Part shown: one piece after another, positions 36,242 to 44,581 of the stretch
Layout of the letters: the number at the start of each line of letters is the position of its first letter
Numbering within the stretch: position 1 is the first letter of the stretch
DNA from: BJ22 sp021298375
GTDB taxonomy: Bacteria > Planctomycetota > Planctomycetia > Pirellulales > Pirellulaceae
DNA length: 64,000 bases
Assembly: GCA_046343015.1 (NCBI GenBank)
Contig: JBKDOL010000103.1
Span: 1 to 64,000 of the forward strand
Direction of reading: 5' to 3'
The notes under the pieces: generated by a model
Seen by the model: the letters and a program-made list of their open reading frames with translations, nothing else
Database searches by the model: none
Told to the model about the DNA's origin: nothing
Program-made: the position numbers and the translations under genes

Positions 36242-36886
36242 TCACATCGCCGCGCTGCGGCCCCAGACCTGCCACCAGGGTTTCTTTTTCGCAGAGCTGA
36301 AGGTGGCGACGCCCCAAGGCTTGCCATTGGTGCCCGTGCTTCCCTGCATTTTGGCAAACGTAAAATCGGCCTTTTGAATTTTCGCCTCGGTCATCACCGA
36401 CTCTCGCAAGTCCGCGTGCGAAAAATCCGAGGACGCCAAATCGCAACTGTAAAGATTGGCATGATTCAAATCGGCATGATTGAAATTGCCATGCATCTCG
36501 GCGAAAGAAAAATCAGCTTTCGCAAAAATACCCTTCGCACACGTAGCTCCGCTCAATTTGCAGTGCCGAAATTGGGCGCCGCTGGCATTGACTTCCGTCA
36601 AATCAGCCAAATGCATCACGTTGTCTGAGAGATTGGCTCCCACCAGACTGGCTCGTCGAAAATTTACCTGCTTGAGCACGCAGTTCATCATGCGGCAACC
36701 GTCCAGCCGAGCGTTGGTCAGCACCGCTTCGCTCAGGTTGCAGCTTGAGAGCCGACATCCGGTCAAGTCAGCTTGAGCCAGATCGGCACCAGACAAATCA
36801 GCGCCATTGATCACGATCCCTCGCAACGACGGAGCCTCCACGCGATACAGAACCGCTCCCGTCGCCTTGTGTTTAATCTCGATCAT
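36242..36886 (-). CDS. Pentapeptide-repeat protein
   Basis: About 214 residues. After a short N-terminal segment (MIEIKHKATGAVLYRVEAPS) nearly the whole protein is built of A(D/N)LXX pentapeptides, for example GADLSGADLAQADLTGCRL and NFNHADLNHANLYSCDL. This gives a right-handed quadrilateral beta helix of some 30 repeats. ATG 36886 has AGGGAG at the right distance; the longer frame upstream has no coding character. There is no signal peptide, so it is cytosolic. Some such proteins mimic DNA and protect gyrase, but nothing here shows that function. Confidence 0.93.
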   Translation of the reverse strand: MIEIKHKATGAVLYRVEAPSLRGIVINGADLSGADLAQADLTGCRLSSCNLSEAVLTNARLDGCRMMNCVLKQVNFRRASLVGANLSDNVMHLADLTEVNASGAQFRHCKLSGATCAKGIFAKADFSFAEMHGNFNHADLNHANLYSCDLASSDFSHADLRESVMTEAKIQKADFTFAKMQGSTGTNGKPWGVATFSSAKKKPWWQVWGRSAAM

Positions 36887-37370
36887 CGTGAGTCTCCCTG
36901 AAGTTGAAACCAGCCGCGCCTCTTCAGCTGGTTCAGTTGTCAGCACTCGTCCTGCCGGCAAACATTGCCGGACTTAGTCAATCGCCAGGTTGCCTTTTCA
37001 AGCCCCCAACGCGAGAGACAGCGCGAGTGAGACAGATTGCGGGTCCTCTGTTCAATGTGCTCCTGCTTTTCACCTACTCCTAATCAAACCCAACTTCTAG
37101 CCTGCAAGTTTTGCTGTCGGGCAAAAAATAAAGCAACTTTCCCGAGACAGCAGTTGCCATTTTGACCAAGCTCTACGAAGCCTTTCAATCAAATTCTGCC
37201 CGGAAATCAAAGTCCGTTCCGGGCTGGGCTCACAGCCCACACCGCCTAACGGCAAACTGCCCGCCGTAGTTTAATCCATGGGCAATTCAAGGGACAAAAC
37301 CCGGACCTTCACCCCCATCCCTACCCTCCCCCCAATTTTTTGCGAACGGCAGGGAATGCTCCGGAGGTCG
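36887..37370. other. Intergenic, no gene seen
   Basis: 484 bases between the pentapeptide-repeat gene and the CPBP protease gene. Nothing recognisable is seen. Confidence 0.5.
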
Positions 37371-38012
37371 CTAGCGGGTCCAGCGGGTGAGATAGCAAAG
37401 GGCGAGGAAATCGTAGGCGGCGTGCGCGATCGCCGGAGCAATCCACGTCCCGCTCAGGCACATCATGGCACCAAAGTACAGCCCGATCACAAAGGTCACC
37501 GCAGCATAAGCCAAGTTCAGGAAATGACAGAGCCCGAACAACGCAGCCGCGAGCGCCACCGCCAAGACCTGACCGAAGTCCGATCCAAGCCAAGTGGACA
37601 GCCCCCCTTGGATGGACCAGCGAAACAAAAGTTCTTCCCCCAAACCGGCCAAAAGCGAGACAAGCAGGAGTTCATACAGCGCCGTCCCCGCAAACAAAGG
37701 ACGGACTTGCTCGTCGGTGATCCGCGACAAGGCACCGAAGGGCCAAAAGCTCAATCGCTCCACAGCCATCAGCAAAATCAAAAGCGGCAAGGTCCCCGCC
37801 GCACCCCAAATCAATCCCGGCAACAACTGCCGCTCCCAGGAGAGCCGGGAGAGTGGCTGGGCCGGGTCGAACAGTCCAACAGCAGACAGCAGAAGAGCGA
37901 GCATGATCAGGGCTCCTTCAAAGAGTGCAGCATAGAAAATAAATTCGCTGCTGCGTGGGCCGAGAGGATCTGTCTGCGGCTCCTTCGCCGGGGGCGGAAT
38001 CTCCGCGTTCAT
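37371..38012 (-). CDS. CPBP-family (CAAX-like) intramembrane metalloprotease
   Basis: A 213-residue membrane protein with about six helices. The Abi/CPBP motifs are present: Glu-Glu at 126-127 in GLGEELLFRW, His163 in GLCHFLN and His197 in IAHAAYDF. These would hold the catalytic water or metal. ATG 38012 has AGGAG upstream; a TTG two codons earlier is less likely. Targets are unknown; relatives process prenylated proteins, bacteriocins or anti-sigma factors. Confidence 0.92.
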   Translation of the reverse strand: MNAEIPPPAKEPQTDPLGPRSSEFIFYAALFEGALIMLALLLSAVGLFDPAQPLSRLSWERQLLPGLIWGAAGTLPLLILLMAVERLSFWPFGALSRITDEQVRPLFAGTALYELLLVSLLAGLGEELLFRWSIQGGLSTWLGSDFGQVLAVALAAALFGLCHFLNLAYAAVTFVIGLYFGAMMCLSGTWIAPAIAHAAYDFLALCYLTRWTR

Positions 38013-38251
38013 TGTCAACTCCTCTACCGGAGGATTCAGTTACCGCCCAAAAACCGACTCGTACCGGAAGCTGGACTATCAATTTCACACCCAAGACCCG
38101 GTCCCGACGTGCAAGGCACACCTGTAAGCTCGAAGCTGAATCGAATATCCACCTTCATCTCCGAGCCTCAGCCAGTTCGTTCTCGTTGTTTTTCCAGCAC
38201 GCCTGCCGGAACCTCACGAGGTCCGCAGGAAACTTCCCAGACTGACTGAAA

Positions 38252-39247
38252 TTAAGGAAACAGCTCGCGCGGATCGCCAACGCTGATCGTTCGCTGTCCT
38301 GTGGGAGCGACTTCGACGCGCACCGTGAGTGTCGATTGCTTTTCGGCCAGCTCGTATTCCTTGACCCAAGTCACCGACAGTTTGCCACGGGGATCGCGAT
38401 TGACGAACTCGAGACAATCCGCCTCCATGGTGGGAAGTTCAGCCGATTTCGCACCGATTGCTTCATTAACCGCCGCGAGAATGGCTTGCATTTCCTCCTG
38501 CCCGCCCAGCAGCGCCACTCCCTGCAACCGCCTCAGGCGATTCTCCGCACTGACGAAACGCTGCAATGATTCCACTTGCGGATATTGTCGCTTGATCATC
38601 CGCGAGGCGTATTGAGTCAGCTGCCACTCCCGCTCGGCCAGGCGAATGGTGAGTGTGGTTGCCGGCGCATCGGCGATCATGATGGCTTGGCCTGACTCTT
38701 TAATCGCCGCATCAATTTCGCCGGACTTGATCTCGAGCAGTCGGTCTCGCTCCAACAACTCCGCCAGCAACGACTGCAACTCATTCGGAGAGAGCTGCAT
38801 TTCAAAGACCGGAGCGCGGGGGCTGGAGCCGCCGGTGATCACTTTTCCGGCAGCCGTCACCCTGACATACGGCGTCGGCTTGAAACCCGGTTGTTCGGGC
38901 AGCGGCATGCCACCGCCATATTGCAGCGACAACACGAGCGCCTCGGGATCGGCGGGCAACTTGTACTGAGCAGCTTGCCCCTGAGCCTCCTGCGAGAGGT
39001 CACCGACTTCAGCAGCGGAAGCTGTCGACTCAGAAACAAACGTCGACGACTCGTTACTCCCAGCCATGACCGGTTCTCCCCCTAACAGACAACCAAGAAA
39101 GCAAGCAATAAAGCCGCGCAAGCCTAAGCTCGCCCCAATGTCTCGGCCAACCCGACAGCTTTTGTTCCCGCTGGTGCGGCAATTTAAATTGATGCATCGA
39201 GCCCCGGCCGCTGAGCCTATCGTCGAGCCATATCCTGTCATTGCCAC
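38252..39247 (-). CDS. Exported hypothetical protein
   Basis: 331 residues as the longest frame. A hydrophobic segment (GFIACFLGCLLGG at about 45-57, ending VMAG) looks like a signal peptide. The true start is probably one of the later codons near it, as the first 40 residues are poor in coding character. The mature part has a strand ALVLSLQYGGGMPLP followed by TPYVRVTAAGKVITGG, then a helical segment and a closing strand STLTVRVEVAPTGQRTISVG. It resembles short planctomycete exported proteins of unknown role. No neighbour suggests a function. Confidence 0.65.
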   Translation of the reverse strand: MAMTGYGSTIGSAAGARCINLNCRTSGNKSCRVGRDIGASLGLRGFIACFLGCLLGGEPVMAGSNESSTFVSESTASAAEVGDLSQEAQGQAAQYKLPADPEALVLSLQYGGGMPLPEQPGFKPTPYVRVTAAGKVITGGSSPRAPVFEMQLSPNELQSLLAELLERDRLLEIKSGEIDAAIKESGQAIMIADAPATTLTIRLAEREWQLTQYASRMIKRQYPQVESLQRFVSAENRLRRLQGVALLGGQEEMQAILAAVNEAIGAKSAELPTMEADCLEFVNRDPRGKLSVTWVKEYELAEKQSTLTVRVEVAPTGQRTISVGDPRELFP

Positions 39248-39819
39248 GCACCAACTCCCGGTTGCAGATTGATTTCAAACGCTGAACGAGACGGACCCGT
39301 CAGCGGCCTTGGCGTTATTCTACGGGCTTCTGGCGGATCAGTTAATCAGCGATCCCTGCGGCTCTCCGAAACGAGTGGTCGCTTGGCATCGCCCTCCCAG
39401 CCCAAGTATCCACTTGCGTTTGGCTCAGCGGCGGTGCGCCGCGCGACTAGATGGGGAAGCCCGGTTGAGTCTCAGGCCCGGCAGGAGTTGAGGGGAAGCG
39501 CGAGTTTTTCAGGTATCGGAAAAACCAGCGGCGACCGGGATCTGTCGAACTGCCGCCAGCGGAAAATCGTGTGGCAGCCTCGAATCAGACGGCAAAGTGT
39601 CGATTGAAAAGCGCGATTAGGCATCAGATGGGAGTGGCTGGCGAGCCGGGTGAACGAGCTGGGTGGACGGCCGGCCCCAATTGGAGTTCGCCCCGGCACT
39701 GCTGGCAGCAACGATCGCCTACAATGCCCCGGGCCCCTGAAAAAACATTGACATTTTTCAGCAGCCTGCCGAAGATTACTCGACTGCCTGAAGTCCACTT
39801 TCCACATTTGGATGTGCTC
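39248..39819. other. Intergenic, no gene seen
   Basis: 572 bases between the divergent hypothetical gene and the Minf_1886 gene. Frames running into the latter from 39571 or 39724 lack coding character. Confidence 0.5.
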
Positions 39820-40416
39820 ATGAACGAGGAAGCCATCGCCTTGGCTCGCGTCCTCCGCAAAGACCCGCGCTACGCCCCGGACGCCTACTTTTTTGTCCGC
39901 GAAGCGCTCGGTTATGCTGCTGACAATCTGGAACTTCGCCAGTGCAATTGCCGCGGCAACGCGGGCGGCGAAAATTCTGCGGAGGAATTGGCAGCGTTGG
40001 AAGACTGCGGGCATTCACCGCAGGGACTCGCCCAGTTCGCGCATGATTCTTCCTCCAACCGGGACAGCCACGGCGAGAAGTTGGACGGCAACGAGGTGGA
40101 CGGCGAAGGAACCGCTGGCGAAGACGCTGTCCGCGAGCAATGTCACGTTACCGGCCAGCAGCTGTGCGAGGGGATTCGGCAGTATGCTCTGGCCCAGTTT
40201 GGCCTGATGTCAAAAGTCGTCTTGAACAGCTGGGGTGTCTACTCCACCAGCGATTTCGGGGAAATTGTCTATAACCTGATTAAAGTCGGCGTGCTGAAGA
40301 AATCTCCTCGAGATCGACGGGCGCATTTCGACGCGGTCTATGATTTCGACGAAGCCTTCGCCAGCGAGGATGCTGTCTCCGCCGCCTTCCCCGCCAAACT
40401 CGCCTCAATCCGTTAA
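39820..40416 (+). CDS. Minf_1886 family protein (TIGR04138-like)
   Basis: A 198-residue protein. The family blocks are RYAPDAYFFVREALGYA at the N-terminus and HVTGQQLCEGIRQYALAQFG, KVVLNSWGVYSTSDFGEIVY and VYDFDEAF at the C-terminus. Between them is an unusual insert of about 60 residues, acidic and Gly/Ser/Asn-rich (GNEVDGEGTAGEDAVRE). ATG 39820 places the family motif at the expected distance. The function of the family is unknown; it is typical of planctomycetes and Verrucomicrobia. Confidence 0.9.
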   Translation: MNEEAIALARVLRKDPRYAPDAYFFVREALGYAADNLELRQCNCRGNAGGENSAEELAALEDCGHSPQGLAQFAHDSSSNRDSHGEKLDGNEVDGEGTAGEDAVREQCHVTGQQLCEGIRQYALAQFGLMSKVVLNSWGVYSTSDFGEIVYNLIKVGVLKKSPRDRRAHFDAVYDFDEAFASEDAVSAAFPAKLASIR

Positions 40417-40511
40417 TCTTGGTCGAACTGACTTGTTCGGCGTGCTTGACATCGGGCTGAGTTCCGCCGGCAATCGAGGCGCTCTGATCGCCCGCTGCGG
40501 GAGTCCGAGGT

Positions 40512-40577
40512 GTAAACGCGGTGAACACGTATCGCGGTGAATACGTATCGCGGTGAATACGTATCGCGGGAAAATAC
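40512..40577 (+). repeat. Tandem repeat, 16-17 bp x 4
   Basis: Four units of GTATCGCGGTGAATAC type, the first and last slightly degenerate. It lies in the intergenic region between the Minf_1886 gene and the small membrane protein. No gene crosses it. Confidence 0.9.
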
Positions 40578-40661
40578 AACCTTTGGATATCAAACAGGTG
40601 AACGCGAAACGCCGGAATACGGAATGCCGGAACAGGGACGAGAGGATGGAGAGCGGAAAGC

Positions 40662-40853
40662 ATGAGCCCCAAAAAGAAGTCGCGAGTTTCAGCCAGCCCG
40701 CCCTCCTCGGCTAGCCCCGCTCAGGAGAGTCCAGCGGACGCCGGCAATCCCTTCCCCGGGAGGAGCCAGCGATGGGCGCTCGCCCTGGTCTTCGCTTTGT
40801 ACGTGAGCTGGCTTCTGTTTCTGCTGCTTGTTGCTCTCGGCGTCATTCGCTGA
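40662..40853 (+). CDS. Small single-helix membrane protein
   Basis: 63 residues: a Ser/Pro/Ala-rich basic N-terminus (MSPKKKSRVSASPPSS) and one C-terminal membrane helix (ALVFALYVSWLLFLLLVALG). The layout is common among small planctomycete proteins. No family is recognised, and the call rests on the amphipathic layout and a plausible start. Confidence 0.6.
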   Translation: MSPKKKSRVSASPPSSASPAQESPADAGNPFPGRSQRWALALVFALYVSWLLFLLLVALGVIR

Positions 40854-41362
40854 TTCAAGCAATCAAAGGCCGGCCGTGGGGCCGCGGGTAGACGGCCCGA
40901 TCGGCTGGGTTGAGTAGCAGCGACCTGCAGCGGGGTCTTCAGCAGAGTGTTCAGCCCGCACCTTATCCCCCCCAGCAGCCGAATCCCCCGCCAGCGGCCG
41001 AATCCAAGGTTCATTTTCCTGGGCGCTGCGTGGTCGCTGGAGGCGACTTTGGGGGCAAGCAGTCTCGCTTGCCGGGCACGCTACTGCGCTGGGCCGCCGC
41101 GCCCCCGTTTGGCTGACGGGACTGAATTTTCTCAGCCTCTGCCGACAATGTTAATTCGGGTAAAGTTTGCCGATCGGCTTGACTTTCGGCGTCGCGAAAA
41201 GTCTCCGTTGCGGCGGCTGTTAAGTTGGTCAAGCCTTTCCGCTCGGCAGGACATTCTTAGCGGATTTCCCGCGTTGTTCCGATGATTCGGGGTAAGCCGT
41301 CAGTACCAGCAATGCCGCTTCGGACTATTCCGATTCGGCACAGTCCCCAGCTCAGCCCGCTC
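40854..41362. other. Intergenic, no gene seen
   Basis: 509 bases before the HtrA-like gene. Frames are present but without coding character. No repeat or RNA gene is visible. Confidence 0.5.
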
Positions 41363-42721
41363 ATGACCCGACGCTCCACCCTGTTCCGACTGCTGGCCCT
41401 GCTGCTCGCTGTTTCAGCGGCGTGGCCGGCCATCGGAAGCGACGAATTGTCGACCAACCGTCGGACTCCGCTGGTCAATGCCGTAGAGCGTTGTCGCGGA
41501 GCGGTGGTCAACTTGCGGGGACGGAAAACGGTTTCCCAGGACGGGGGCGTTGAGACGGCCGCGGTTGTCGCTCTGGAAGAAGAAGCCCGCCAGGTCAATG
41601 GCATGGGAACGGGAGTCGTGATCGACCCCCGCGGCTACATTTTGACCAACTATCACGTGGTTCAGGATGTGCTCCAAATTCAGGTCACCACTGCCGACCG
41701 CGAGACGACGACCGCCACCTTGCTGGCCCACGACCCTGAGTCGGACCTGGCACTGCTGAAGATTGCCACGCGGGAGCCGCTGCAAACGATTCCACTGGGG
41801 ACTTCATCCGACCTGATGCTGGCAGAGACAGTCGCGGCGGTCGGAAACGCGTATGGCTACGACAACACGGTCACGGTCGGCATCATCAGTCACCTGAACC
41901 GCACGGTTCAAGTGAACGAACACCAGATTTACCGCAACTTGATTCAAACCGATGCGCCGATCAATCCGGGCAACTCAGGCGGGCCGCTCATCAACCTGGA
42001 TGGCGAAGTAATCGGCATCAACGTCGCGATGCGGGTGGGCGCGCAGGGAATCGCCTTTGCGATTCCGATTAATGACGCGGTCGAAATTGCCAGCCGCCTG
42101 TTGGCTCAGACCACGGGTGATCGCTTGCTTCTGGGGATGACGGTCAGCACCCAGTACGAGAACGGCCAACCCCGAGTCGTGGTGCTGCAGTCGGCCGATA
42201 CCGGATCAAACCTTTCGGGCCTGAAGTCCGGAGATCGCATTACGGCGGTCGACGGCAAGCCGATTTCCCGCTCGCTCGACTTTTACTGTGCTCTGCTCGA
42301 AAAGCGTCCTGGTGACGAACTGAAGTTGGCGGTCTCCAGCGGAGGGCAGGTAAGCCTCGCCGGAGCGCGGACCGTGACGCTGCCGCTGCAGGCGGCTGCC
42401 GATACGGCAACCCAGATTGCCTGGAAGCCGCTGGGCCTGGAATTGGCTGTCGCGTCCGATGCCGAGATGACCGGTCGGCATCCGAATTACAGCAAGGGCT
42501 TGAAAGTCGTCCGCGTCCGCCCCAACAGCCCGGCCGAAGATGAGGGGATTCAGCCCGGGGATGTGCTTGTCGCGATGCACGGCTACAAAACAGAATCGTT
42601 TGAGAATCTGGCTTACATTCTCCGCCAACCGGACCTCCTGCAAAAACGCTCCTTCGTGTTCTACATCCTGAGAAACAAGGACCCGCTGTTCGGACAATTG
42701 CGTTTGGCAGAATCCAAATAA
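41363..42721 (+). CDS. HtrA/DegP-type serine protease with PDZ domains
   Basis: A 452-residue exported protease. Residues 1-25 are a signal peptide. The trypsin-like domain has His98 (ILTNYHVV), Asp128 (ESDLALLK) and Ser205 (NPGNSGGPL). Two PDZ-type segments follow, with SGLKSGDRITAVDGKPIS and SPAEDEGIQPGDVLVAMHGY. ATG 41363 is chosen as it opens the signal peptide; the frame extends upstream without sense. HtrA proteins degrade or refold damaged envelope proteins. It does not overlap with the following thiL gene. Confidence 0.95.
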   Translation: MTRRSTLFRLLALLLAVSAAWPAIGSDELSTNRRTPLVNAVERCRGAVVNLRGRKTVSQDGGVETAAVVALEEEARQVNGMGTGVVIDPRGYILTNYHVVQDVLQIQVTTADRETTTATLLAHDPESDLALLKIATREPLQTIPLGTSSDLMLAETVAAVGNAYGYDNTVTVGIISHLNRTVQVNEHQIYRNLIQTDAPINPGNSGGPLINLDGEVIGINVAMRVGAQGIAFAIPINDAVEIASRLLAQTTGDRLLLGMTVSTQYENGQPRVVVLQSADTGSNLSGLKSGDRITAVDGKPISRSLDFYCALLEKRPGDELKLAVSSGGQVSLAGARTVTLPLQAAADTATQIAWKPLGLELAVASDAEMTGRHPNYSKGLKVVRVRPNSPAEDEGIQPGDVLVAMHGYKTESFENLAYILRQPDLLQKRSFVFYILRNKDPLFGQLRLAESK

Positions 42722-42880
42722 TCCAGCAGCAGCAAACGCTGGGGGCGGACGCCTCACGTTCACCATCGCGCCCGACGGCAAAACATGCCGGCGGGCTTTT
42801 TCGTTGAATCAGCGGTAGAATGCGGGGGTGGCAGCGCAGCGAGCGGTGCCGGTCCGCCCGCTGCGGGATTCAGGTCAGGC

Positions 42881-43789
42881 ATGTTCGAATTTGACTTCAT
42901 CGAATGGCTCAGTTCGCAAGTGACCGAGCACCCCGACGTCGTGCTGGGGGTGGGAGACGATGCCGCTATCCTCCGCAACTCGGAGGACTTGCAGGTGCTC
43001 ACGACTGACCTTCTGCTGGAGGGAGTCCACTTCGAGTCTGGCTCGGCAACGTTTAAGCAGATCGGCCGCAAGGCGTTGGCTGTCAGTTTGAGCGATGTGG
43101 CAGCGATGGGAGCGACTCCGACGGTCGCCGTGCTCACTTTTGCCTTTCCTCAGCGACTCGAGTTTGCGGCTGCCCAGGACATTTTTCGCGGTGCCTTGGA
43201 GTTGGCTCGAGAATACCGCGTGGCAATTGTGGGCGGCGACACCAACCGCTGGAGCCAAGGCTTGGTCGTTGGCTCGACCGTGCTGGGGAGCCTGAAGCAT
43301 GCGGGCTGGCCAATCTCGGGGGCACGTCCGGGCGATTTATTGCTGGTCAGCGGCTCGCTGGGCGGGAGCATTCTTGGGAAGCACTTGGACTTTCGGCCCC
43401 GCTGTGATTTGGCGGCGGCACTTGCGGCCACCCAACTGGTCCACGCCGCGACCGATATCAGCGACTCGCTGACGATTGACTTGGCGGAAATTTGCCGGCA
43501 AAGCAAAGTGGGCGTCTGCCTCGATGCGATGCGGGTTCCGATCGCGGCCGCAGCCCGCGCCCGTTCCGAGCAAACCGGGCGGCCACCCCTTGAGCACGCG
43601 CTCTTCGACGGGGAGGATTTTGAATTGCTGTTAGCGGTTGACCCCGAGGCCGCCGATGAACTGTTGACCAAGCCGGAACTGGCGGGACAACTGACGGTGA
43701 TCGGCGCTTTTGATTCTTCGGACCGACTCGTCTTGAAGCGCGAGGACGGGCGGGCTGGACCGCTGCCCGTCCGCGGCTATGAGCACTAA
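42881..43789 (+). CDS. thiL: Thiamine-monophosphate kinase
   Basis: A 302-residue enzyme that phosphorylates thiamine monophosphate to thiamine diphosphate. Visible motifs: VVLGVGDDAAILR (N-terminal metal/ATP site), TTDLLLEGVHF, GRKALAVSLSDVAAMGA, TVLGSLKHAGWPISGARPGD and ATDISDSLTIDLAEIC, all in ThiL order. ATG 42881 gives the normal length; frames upstream are not coding. The last six codons, including the stop, are part of a tandem repeat that continues downstream. Confidence 0.95.
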   Translation: MFEFDFIEWLSSQVTEHPDVVLGVGDDAAILRNSEDLQVLTTDLLLEGVHFESGSATFKQIGRKALAVSLSDVAAMGATPTVAVLTFAFPQRLEFAAAQDIFRGALELAREYRVAIVGGDTNRWSQGLVVGSTVLGSLKHAGWPISGARPGDLLLVSGSLGGSILGKHLDFRPRCDLAAALAATQLVHAATDISDSLTIDLAEICRQSKVGVCLDAMRVPIAAAARARSEQTGRPPLEHALFDGEDFELLLAVDPEAADELLTKPELAGQLTVIGAFDSSDRLVLKREDGRAGPLPVRGYEH

Positions 43790-43844
43790 TGCGGCTATAA
43801 GCACTAATGCGGCCATGAGCACTAATGCGGCCATGAGCACTGGG
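43773..43844 (+). repeat. 18-bp tandem repeat spanning the thiL stop
   Basis: Four 18-base units of GCGGCTATGAGCACTAAT type. Unit 1 contains the last codons and stop of thiL; each following unit carries the same in-frame TAA, except the last, which has TGGG instead. The unit length is a multiple of three, so every copy repeats Glu/Lys-His-stop in the same frame. Confidence 0.92.
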
Positions 43845-43968
43845 TCTGCCAGAGTGTTAGTGGCTGATGGAGCGGAACTGACGGCCGGGGCCGTGAGCAG
43901 CGCAGCGACGCTTTCCGCTGAAAGAAATTCCACTGCGGCTTGAACATTCTCCCGAGCTAAAGGCCCAC

Positions 43969-44433
43969 ATGCTTCAGCAAATTCATTCCCGTTCTGCGGA
44001 GGAGACCTTTCAAATCGGCGTCTCGCTTGGAAGGTGTATTCCGGGCCCACTGGTTGTGACGCTGCAAGGCCCGCTCGGCGCGGGCAAGACGCAACTCATC
44101 AAGGGGCTGCTGGAGGGGTTGGGCAGTGCGCAGCAGGCGACCAGCCCCACGTTCGCGCTGTGCCATTACTATCCCGGACGAATTCCACTCCTGCATGTCG
44201 ACGCCTATCGCCTGAAGCATCCCTCGGAGTTGCCCGATTTGGGGCTGGATGACGCCTTGGACGACGGTTACGCAATTGCCCTGGAGTGGCCCGATGGCTT
44301 GGCCAGCTTTCTCCCGCCGGTCGATTTGGAAATCCGGATCAAGCCGCTCCCCGAGTTCCCCAGCGAGCGGAGCATCGAGCTGCGCAGCCACACGCCGCTG
44401 GGTGAGCTGGTAGCGCGGGGGCAAGCGGAGTAG
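43969..44433 (+). CDS. tsaE: tRNA threonylcarbamoyladenosine ATPase TsaE
   Basis: A 154-residue P-loop protein. Walker A is GPLGAGKT (34-41), followed by ATSPTFAL and the HVDAYRL strand typical of TsaE, then the Glu-Trp block IALEWPDGL. TsaE works with TsaB and TsaD in t6A tRNA modification. It is directly downstream of thiL, with which it is often clustered. Confidence 0.95.
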   Translation: MLQQIHSRSAEETFQIGVSLGRCIPGPLVVTLQGPLGAGKTQLIKGLLEGLGSAQQATSPTFALCHYYPGRIPLLHVDAYRLKHPSELPDLGLDDALDDGYAIALEWPDGLASFLPPVDLEIRIKPLPEFPSERSIELRSHTPLGELVARGQAE

Positions 44434-44581
44434 CTGGCTGCCTTTCCGGCCGCTGAAACAGTGACTTGGGCCCGGTCGAACGCTGCTGCGCCCCGCTCCC
44501 CAAGGGGCATTTGCCGAGGTCGCGGCGGGCAATTAGTCTGGAAGGTTGCGTCACCCTCCAGAATTCTCTCGATTTCCCGCC

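Noticed and set aside
42722..42880. TPP riboswitch before thiL
   Set aside because: I looked for the conserved CTGAGA and ACCTGA-type boxes and did not see them. The region seems to be plain spacer.
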